Shown: piece after piece, positions 41,817-47,349 of the stretch | Layout of the letters: every line of letters starts with the position of its first letter | How positions within the stretch are numbered: position 1 is the stretch's first letter | Assembly: GCA_947306495.1 (NCBI GenBank) | Contig: CAMZGT010000011.1 | Coordinates: forward strand, 1-47,349 | Direction: 5' to 3' | DNA from: an uncultured Acinetobacter sp. | GTDB taxonomy: Bacteria; Cyanobacteriota; Vampirovibrionia; Gastranaerophilales; Gastranaerophilaceae | DNA: 47,349 bases | Program-made: the position numbers and the translations under genes | The notes under the pieces: generated by a model | The model's input: only the letters and a program-made list of their open reading frames with translations | Database searches by the model: none | Told to the model about the DNA's origin: nothing

Positions 41817-42659
41817 ATGGGATTAAAAGTTTTAAATCCATTAATAAAAACAGTTGCTAAAAAAGCTTATGTCGCACCAAAAATGGAGGTGCGAACATTA
41901 GAATCCCTCGGCTTGAAAATGGAACAGCTTACTGGTGATGTTGCAGCTTTTAAAACTAAAGAAATTAGATTAGGTGATGAATTATTTAACTTTTTACCAT
42001 GGAGAGGACGTGGTTATAGAAAGTTGCCTCCAACAGGTAAACCACCGGTATATACTGCAGAAGCAAAGGCTTCAACGGAAATGTTTGTAGAAAAAGGATG
42101 GATTGAAGAACCTTTGCCAAATGGGTTTCGTATCGCCTATGGCCCGAGTAGAGAATCATTTGATGGAAATGGAATGTTTAGAACTCATATAAATGGCCCT
42201 GATGACCATGAATTTTTGTACTATAACGAAGAGTCAAAGGGCATAAAATTTATGGTAGAACAATTAAAAAAAGTATTTTCTGAAAATCCAAATATAACCG
42301 AAGAACAAAAAGCTAAAACTTTATATAATTTTGTTGATTCTTGTTATACTAGAGGTCGTTCGCACTGGGTATCTCAATTTAGTCATGATTTTATACCAAT
42401 AGAAAATACTGCTGCAGCAGGAGCAGGGGTATGCAGACACAAGTCTTTTCTAGCAAAAGTGTTGGGAGATAAATTAGGATTAAATGTTGCTATGGCAAGA
42501 GGATGGTATTTCCCAGATAAAGTAATGGAAGAGTCACATATGTGGAATGAAGTTAAAATCGGAGAAAAATGGTTTTTAATGGATGTAGAACAAGGTCGTT
42601 TTGTAGATCTTGCAAAATTCCCTGAATTTTCAGATTTTTATATGTATGGTCCTCATTAA
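41817..42659 (+). CDS. Transglutaminase-like cysteine enzyme
   Basis: 280 residues, family not named with certainty. The C-terminal 120 residues have a papain/transglutaminase triad: Cys 206 in GAGVCRHKSFLAKVLGDKLG, His 241 in ESHMWNEV and Asp 256 in FLMDVEQG. The GVCRHKS stretch resembles EDR1-type transglutaminase-like domains. Residues 1-150 are an unassigned N-terminal region with PWRGRGYRKLPPTGKPP. No signal peptide or membrane span. GAGGA precedes the ATG. Its own promoter module and the surrounding zincins suggest a set of effectors or toxins, which is inference. Confidence 0.65.
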   Translation: MGLKVLNPLIKTVAKKAYVAPKMEVRTLESLGLKMEQLTGDVAAFKTKEIRLGDELFNFLPWRGRGYRKLPPTGKPPVYTAEAKASTEMFVEKGWIEEPLPNGFRIAYGPSRESFDGNGMFRTHINGPDDHEFLYYNEESKGIKFMVEQLKKVFSENPNITEEQKAKTLYNFVDSCYTRGRSHWVSQFSHDFIPIENTAAAGAGVCRHKSFLAKVLGDKLGLNVAMARGWYFPDKVMEESHMWNEVKIGEKWFLMDVEQGRFVDLAKFPEFSDFYMYGPH

Positions 42660-43138
42660 TATTTAACATTGATTTTCAAAAGTGACATTTCGGAATGGCT
42701 ATTGTTTAAGTACAATAGCCATTTTAACGATTACGCAAATTCAATGCAAATTAAAGTGAGTAGAAAAAGTCACTTTTGGAGTAGTTTGGGGGTAAATATT
42801 TTAACTCACTTCCGACTACGATGTCACCCTGAATTTATTTCAGGGGCTTGCCGGAATGTAGTAGACACGCCAAGCTGGTAAGATGCTGAAACAAGTTCAG
42901 CATGACAGTTTACCTATTTTCTTCCGACTCAAAAGTGACATTAAAATACAACAAGAAACCCTTCCCACCAAATGGCCTGTTAAAAGGTAAAAAAATATGT
43001 AAATGAACAGTTAGTTTGATTTTTTTAATCAGTTAGTTTGATTATTCCGGATTTTTTGTTTGTAAAATTTTGTCATAATTAAGCAATTTTTTTGCTTTAG
43101 AATACTTTATATAAATAGTAGAAGAATATAGGAAAACT
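42660..43138. repeat. Modular spacer 2 (type A hairpin element, insertion, 61-bp repeat, promoter)
   Basis: 479 gene-free bases. A 100-bp element (42678-42777) is bounded by AAAAGTGAC and GTCACTTTT and has an internal stem AATGGCTATTG/CAATAGCCATT (42694-42723). A REP-like insert follows (42822-42907). A 61-bp stretch (42921-42981) is identical to 45619-45679. Tandem 12-mers CAGTTAGTTTGA (43008-43019 and 43030-43041) are 22 bp apart; 64 bp later comes TTTATATAAA (43106-43115). Confidence 0.75.
42822..42907. mobile_element. REP-like palindromic insertion
   Basis: 86 bp flanked by TGTCA and TGACA, with CCTGAATTTATTTCAGG near one end and TGCTGAAACAAGTTCAGCA near the other. Such sequences (CTGAAACAAGTTCAG) are scattered through many bacterial genomes. 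It splits the shared layout of this spacer, since the equivalent spacer at 45354-45823 has a different filling here. Confidence 0.55.
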
Positions 43139-44224
43139 ATGTCTGTAGGTACAAATATTCAAACAGTAAATTTTAATAACAATGTCCAACCTAAAATGCA
43201 AACTAATTTTAGGGCACAATCTTCACCTGTCAAAGATTATCCGCCTGATACTGTTGAGATAAACGGTAAAAATAAAACAGGAATGTCTAATGGAGCAAAA
43301 GTAGGAATAGGCTTAGGTATTTTGGGTGCGGCTGCTCTTGCGATTGGACTAATTGCAAAAGGCAGAGGTTCACAAGCTAAAGAAGTTGTAAAACATATTG
43401 ATTTTAAAGAAGCTAAAACAATTGAAGAAGCACAAAAATTTGCCAAGGATAAACTAGGTGTTATGTATCACGATATACACGACTTAGAAGTTATTAATTT
43501 TATTAATGAATGGATTACAAAAGTACATAATAAATGTTCAATTATTGATAAAACTTCGTATCCCAAGTTTGTTGCTAGTTCTAATGAAAAACAAATAACT
43601 GCACCTTTTCTTATGACATCATCAGTAAAAGCAAATAAAAAATTTGAAGGTCATATTTTAGGTGTAAATATGAAAACATTTAATAATTTTGACGAATTTT
43701 TAAACAGTGTAATTTGTGATGGTTCAATCATTTCTAAAAACAATAATGGAAAATTTACCATTGTAGATAATGCATACAGAACGGATTTTGTTAATGATGT
43801 TATTAATAGAATGAATAATTACAATACTAAAACAACATTTAAAGAAAAATTGCAATTAATATGCGATATTCAAGGTATATCTGATGGTGAAGTTATTAAT
43901 GGCAAATTACAAGAAAAGGTTACCTCTCTATACCATAATTTAAATCATGAATTAGGACATTTACGACACCAATATAGTGCAAAAAATTATGAAGCAATGA
44001 AGAAAGTAGAAGAATTTAAGGATAATAATTTACCAGTATCAGATATAACAAAAGAATTTTTGAATACGCCAACTATTCAAAAAACAGCAGGTAAAGTATC
44101 CGCATATGCTCAAGAATCTCCATTAGAATTTGTCGCAGAAGCATTTGCTGACTTAATGGAAGGAAAAAGATTGCCTGATGACGTAATGGCATTGTATAAA
44201 AAATACAATGGTCCAATGATTTAA
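43139..44224 (+). CDS. HExxH zinc metallopeptidase-like protein with one membrane segment
   Basis: 361 residues. The N-terminus is a polar 50-residue tail (NFRAQSSPVKDYPPDTVE), then a Gly/Ala/Leu hydrophobic segment at about 54-73, so the rest is exposed on one side of a membrane. HELGH at 270-274 in YHNLNHELGHLRHQ is a gluzincin/zincin site; the likely third ligand is a Glu in SPLEFVAEAFADLMEG (330-334), as in lethal-factor-like toxin peptidases. The middle is unassigned. AGGA before the ATG. The promoter module and tandem 12-mers upstream are shared with the 45824 gene. Substrate unknown. Confidence 0.65.
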   Translation: MSVGTNIQTVNFNNNVQPKMQTNFRAQSSPVKDYPPDTVEINGKNKTGMSNGAKVGIGLGILGAAALAIGLIAKGRGSQAKEVVKHIDFKEAKTIEEAQKFAKDKLGVMYHDIHDLEVINFINEWITKVHNKCSIIDKTSYPKFVASSNEKQITAPFLMTSSVKANKKFEGHILGVNMKTFNNFDEFLNSVICDGSIISKNNNGKFTIVDNAYRTDFVNDVINRMNNYNTKTTFKEKLQLICDIQGISDGEVINGKLQEKVTSLYHNLNHELGHLRHQYSAKNYEAMKKVEEFKDNNLPVSDITKEFLNTPTIQKTAGKVSAYAQESPLEFVAEAFADLMEGKRLPDDVMALYKKYNGPMI

Positions 44225-44867
44225 TACAATTTTGTATGAATTTGAGTGTGTTATTACAAACTCGAATTTCAAATTGGACTTTCCGAAATAATCAAACTAA
44301 CCGAAATAATCAAACTAAATGCCAAATTGAGCTATTATTGATTTTAAGACGAATTTCATCGCAAAAAAACAGACCGAAAAAAGACCGTTTTCGACCAGTT
44401 TGATTTTTTTATTTTTTTAAACTTCCGACCGCTAAAATCACTATAAACACTAAAACACACGAAAATAATCAAACTAACTGAAATAATTGTAAAAGAACAG
44501 TCGGTTTGAGAAGAAAAAACAAAAACTTTGATAATTGTTATGGTAAAAAACTTGAAAGACTCTGTTTTTGTTGGGTTTCACCCAACCTACGCACTGTGTG
44601 AAAAAATATAAAAATCCTTGAAAAATGACAAAAATATCAAGGATTATATGAAAAATAATAAAGAAAAATCAAAAATTAATTCCCAAAATTCCAATTTTAA
44701 GCCAAATATTAAGAATTGTAAATACGAATTCTTCAAGATATGACTAAATCATGTCTATTTTGTCAATTTTTCCGCACACTCATTTATATAAACAGAGCAA
44801 TTTTAAAAGACTTTTTGTTTTTATATGCATGTGTAGTTATATTACAAATTATGAAAGGCATATTAGT
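44225..44867. repeat. Modular spacer 3 (type C, iterons)
   Basis: 643 gene-free bases. ATCAAACTA occurs twice 18 bp apart (44290-44316), ACTTCCGACCGCTAAAATCA near 44421-44440, and TGTAAAAGAACAG followed by the 12-mer CAGTCGGTTTGA at 44498-44509. A filling then holds hairpins TTGGGTTTCACCCAA (44570-44584) and ATCCTTGA/TCAAGGAT (44613-44645). CAATTTTT (44764-44771), 11 bases and TTTATATAAA (44783-44792) form a looser promoter module 75 bases before the next ATG. Confidence 0.65.
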
Positions 44868-45353
44868 ATGAATAACATTCAATTAATTGGTTTAGGATTA
44901 AATGGGAATAAAGTAGTTAGACCTATGGTTCAGGTAAAAGAGCAAGTTTTGAGAGAAACAGCTGATAGGTTTGGTTCATTAATAAAAGATTTAGGTTCTG
45001 CAGATGCTTTTGTAGACATTATGCAATATAAACCTTTTTACCAAGATAAATTAAGACTCAAACGTGGTGAACTTCCAGTATGGGGTGGTATAAAGGTTGC
45101 TTTTGAAATAATAAATAAGGATTATTTCCCAAAAACAAAAAAGGATGAGGCTATTAAATTTTTGTCTGACCTTGCAAATAAGATGAAAGAAGTAGAGCAA
45201 AATCTCATTCAAGAAGCTAATAAAAAGGACCCTGTTTGGTCCAATGTTATAGAAGAAGTAATGCTGGCACACAAAAAAGAAATGACTAGCTATGCTGAGC
45301 AAGCAGAAAAAATGGTAAAATTAGGAAAACTTGATTCTAATCCGTTTGTGTAA
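44868..45353 (+). CDS. Hypothetical protein in the cassette array
   Basis: 161 residues from ATG at 44868 (AAAGG upstream); a longer in-frame version would begin upstream of the promoter module. Family not recognised. It starts MNNIQLIGLGLNGNK and is helical and charged in the later half (KDEAIKFLSDLANKMKEVE, EEVMLAHKKEMTSYAEQAEK), without signal peptide, membrane segment or catalytic-looking motif. It might be an inhibitor/immunity partner or adaptor for the following zincin, but only position suggests this. Confidence 0.6.
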   Translation: MNNIQLIGLGLNGNKVVRPMVQVKEQVLRETADRFGSLIKDLGSADAFVDIMQYKPFYQDKLRLKRGELPVWGGIKVAFEIINKDYFPKTKKDEAIKFLSDLANKMKEVEQNLIQEANKKDPVWSNVIEEVMLAHKKEMTSYAEQAEKMVKLGKLDSNPFV

Positions 45354-45823
45354 TTTATTATAAAAGAATGTATGGTGCAATTTTTTGAGGCAAATATTTC
45401 AAAAGTGACATTTCGGAATGGCTATTGCTTAAACACAATAGCCATTTAAGCGATTTCAAAATTTCAATGCGAAACAAAATGAGTAGAAAAAGTCACTTTT
45501 CGTCCGATTTGAAATTATAAAATTAAAATACTTCCGACCGCTAAAATATAATGTTTATGGGGATTATGGCTAAAAATCTCTAACTACCTGCACGGCTCAA
45601 ACTGGACTTAAATATACACTTCCGACTCAAAAGTGACATTAAAATACAACAAGAAACCCTTCCCACCAAATGGCCTGTTGTAAAAGAACAACTAGTTTGA
45701 GTCTTTTGTACGATTAGTTTGAGAAATACGAAAAGTTTTTTGTAAAAGTTTTGTAATGTTTAGGCAATTTTTGGAGAGAAAAATACTTTATATAAATGTA
45801 AGATATTTTATAAGGGGAAAATA
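45354..45823. repeat. Modular spacer 4 (second type A copy)
   Basis: 470 gene-free bases. The 100-bp element recurs at 45401-45500 with the same outer arms and inner stem (45417-45427/45436-45446) but a changed loop. A 55-bp stretch (45531-45585) is identical to 47295-47349. The 61-bp stretch at 45619-45679 matches 42921-42981. Tandem 12-mers CAACTAGTTTGA (45689-45700) and CGATTAGTTTGA (45711-45722) are 22 bp apart, and TTTATATAAA (45787-45796) follows after exactly 64 bp, as in spacer 2. Confidence 0.75.
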
Positions 45824-47089
45824 ATGGGATATTTAACAGTTGGCAAATCCGTTGTCGGAATAATTGAAAGAAATTTACCAAAAGCAAGAATTTTTGCAAA
45901 AGCAGAAAATCCAATGCAAGTAATCGGGCAAGATGTAAAATCACTTTTAAAATCATTACCTCAAGATATACAAGGGGAAGCTAAAATGAATTGCTTTAAA
46001 AACTTTATGATAGCTTCTATGGCAAAAACTAAAGGCAGTATTGGATTGGATAAAAAGGCAGATTTGCTTACAAATTTATCAAGTAAATATAGCAGACGAG
46101 AATTAAGTGAAATCGCTAAAGCTGACACACCTGAAGCACTAAGTGATGCACTTAAAGGTTTTATGGAAAAAGTAGAAATGGACTTACCGGAAGTTTATAC
46201 AAAATGGCTCTGTTTGCCTTCATTTACACCCAAAATCGCTCAAAAAGGATTTGGTAATTTAAGAAAACATATTTTATCAAGTATGCAAGGAAATTGTAGT
46301 CAAGAAGAATTTTTACTATTAGCAAGTGCAAAAAATGAAATTGAGTTAACAAAGGCATTTCAAACTGTTTCAAAAAATATACAAAATGCAAAATTTAAAC
46401 AAGGTGTACCTATTGAAGTGGAGCAGGCAATGTATGATTTTACTAGAAGAAGAAATGATACTTTCTTAGATATATATAAAGCAATAAAAGTTGAACCAAC
46501 AAATCCGAAAGTTGCAGAAATTGAAAATACTTTACGCACAAAGTATGGTATAAAATTTGTTGATTTAGCAAATAATGAAGAACGTGCAAACCAAATCTTA
46601 CAAGCAGTTGAGCTAAATGTTTCACAAGGTAGAAAAATTCCGGATAATATAATTGTTTCAAAATTGTTAGAAGATTCTGGTGAAGCTCTGCAACATAGTA
46701 ATTTACAATCCACAGTATTGATTGAACAAAGCTCTGGTATGGATTTATTACAATCATTAATGCAAGTTGATGCTGAACATTGTGCAAATCCTCAATTAAA
46801 AAATTTTTATAATAAGGTTACAGAAGCTATTGGAGAGATGGCAAAAACTCTTTTATCGACAGAACACCCATTACATACAGTAATACATGAATTTAATCAT
46901 TTAGGACAAAATCAACTATTAGCAGCTCGTTTTAGAAGAATCCCAAATGAATTTGAATCTACTTACAAGGGCTTATCAGATTATGCAGCTAAAGGAATTG
47001 TTGGAGAAATCGAAGCCGAATTACTGACTAAACAACAACTTGCAAAGTTAACGGCTGATGAAGGTAGATTATTAGAATATTTAAGCTAA
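45824..47089 (+). CDS. HExxH metallopeptidase-like protein, second zincin of the array
   Basis: 421 residues. HEFNH at 355-359 in TVIHEFNHLGQNQLL is a zinc site; Glu residues in GIVGEIEAELLTKQQL (395-399) could be the third ligand. The first 300 residues are helical with no recognised domain (SLPQDIQGEAKMNCFKNFM). No signal peptide or membrane segment. AAGGGG before the ATG. Little overall likeness to the zincin at 43139, yet the two share promoter architecture and spacer type. Enzyme activity and target are unproven. Confidence 0.65.
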   Translation: MGYLTVGKSVVGIIERNLPKARIFAKAENPMQVIGQDVKSLLKSLPQDIQGEAKMNCFKNFMIASMAKTKGSIGLDKKADLLTNLSSKYSRRELSEIAKADTPEALSDALKGFMEKVEMDLPEVYTKWLCLPSFTPKIAQKGFGNLRKHILSSMQGNCSQEEFLLLASAKNEIELTKAFQTVSKNIQNAKFKQGVPIEVEQAMYDFTRRRNDTFLDIYKAIKVEPTNPKVAEIENTLRTKYGIKFVDLANNEERANQILQAVELNVSQGRKIPDNIIVSKLLEDSGEALQHSNLQSTVLIEQSSGMDLLQSLMQVDAEHCANPQLKNFYNKVTEAIGEMAKTLLSTEHPLHTVIHEFNHLGQNQLLAARFRRIPNEFESTYKGLSDYAAKGIVGEIEAELLTKQQLAKLTADEGRLLEYLS

Positions 47090-47349
47090 TAAAATACTTA
47101 ATTTTATCAAAGCATTAAAAATATTTTTACATTATTTCTCAAAACGGACTTTTCCGTTTTTCTCAAACTACCCGCAAATCTCAAACTAATTGCACTTTTC
47201 AACTATTACTGAATTTGAAGTGCGAAACAATGGCGAAAAAATAGTCCGCTACAAGTCCATTTTCGTCCAGTTTGAGCCGACTAAAATCACAATGCTTCCG
47301 ACCGCTAAAATATAATGTTTATGGGGATTATGGCTAAAAATCTCTAACT
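47090..47349. repeat. Modular spacer 5 (second type C copy, cut by window edge)
   Basis: 260 gene-free bases to the edge. AAACGGACTTTTCCGTTTT (47142-47160) forms a short hairpin. CTCAAACTA occurs twice 18 bp apart (47162-47188), matching the iterons of spacer 3. TTCGTCCAGTTTGAG and CTTCCGACCGCTAAAAT follow, and the 55-bp repeat (47295-47349) runs to the end, matching 45531-45585. The array probably continues beyond the window. Confidence 0.7.

Noticed and set aside
42669-42881. Short plus-strand gene in spacer 2
   Set aside because: It runs through the 100-bp hairpin element and the REP-like insert, so the frame is made of repeat sequence.
44751-44867. Extended N-terminus of the 44868 gene
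   Set aside because: The promoter module (44764-44792) lies inside this extension and a ribosome site stands before 44868.
46360-46787. Minus-strand frames inside the second zincin gene
   Set aside because: Two overlapping antisense frames without ribosome sites or family features; the plus-strand gene explains the region.
40772-47349. Integron with attC sites
   Set aside because: The cassette layout is similar in spirit, but I see no integrase and no clear GTTRRRY-type core at the repeat edges; genes also carry their own promoters.
42660-47349. CRISPR array
   Set aside because: Repeats are few, far apart, of different types and separated by whole genes, not by uniform short spacers; no cas genes are present.

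Overview
AT-rich window from a Gram-negative bacterium. The gene set (an S10 ribosomal operon beside rpmE, a cyanobacterial-style family-10 glycosylhydrolase, a GGGtGRT/NifU-like pair, an Omp85/Skp pair, a chaperone-usher pilus locus and many short lineage-specific proteins) fits a non-photosynthetic cyanobacterial relative such as Gastranaerophilales (Melainabacteria/Vampirovibrionia). This placement is an inference from protein style; no rRNA or other taxonomic marker was tested.

Layout. 1-4884: minus-strand S10 operon (rpsJ, rplC, rplD, rplW, rplB, rpsS, rplV, rpsC, then partial rplP), with two related hairpin elements between its genes. 5085-7120: divergent rpmE, folK and a flavoprotein gene interrupted by one in-frame TGA. 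7106-25334: ordinary chromosomal genes, namely the NifU-like/GGGtGRT pair, an M20 peptidase, the GHL10 hydrolase, a Pif1-like helicase, an aminotransferase, a YqeG phosphatase, a U32 peptidase, a sigma factor, a Gfo/Idh/MocA oxidoreductase, a CDP-alcohol phosphatidyltransferase, trmL, nnrD, a 5'-nucleotidase and ruvA. 25403-35285: a pilus locus. Minus strand: subunit-like protein, chaperone, two pilin-like proteins and a large usher-like barrel. Plus strand, divergent: a third pilin-like protein, an Omp85 protein and Skp/OmpH. 35350-39678: a HTH protein with nine 36-residue mTERF-like repeats, a pair of overlapping membrane-protein paralogues, a flavodoxin-fold reductase and a small kinase-fold-like protein.

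From 39679 to the right edge the window is accessory in character: single genes separated by 260-656 bp spacers made of shared repeat modules. A collagen-like gene needs a -1 shift at an A10 tract. A HigBA-type toxin-antitoxin pair sits next to a fragment resembling a tRNA 3' end. Then follow four short genes: a transglutaminase-like protein, an HExxH protein, an unknown, and another HExxH protein. All four have a similar TATA-like promoter module. The spacers alternate between two types, and a 55-bp repeat runs into the right edge, so the array probably continues outside the window. This cassette-like array of predicted enzymes/effectors is the best candidate for an undescribed system.

Several genes (folK, the U32 peptidase, higB, probably the helicase and the 7106-7753 gene) have a -10 box so close to the start codon that their mRNAs may be leaderless.
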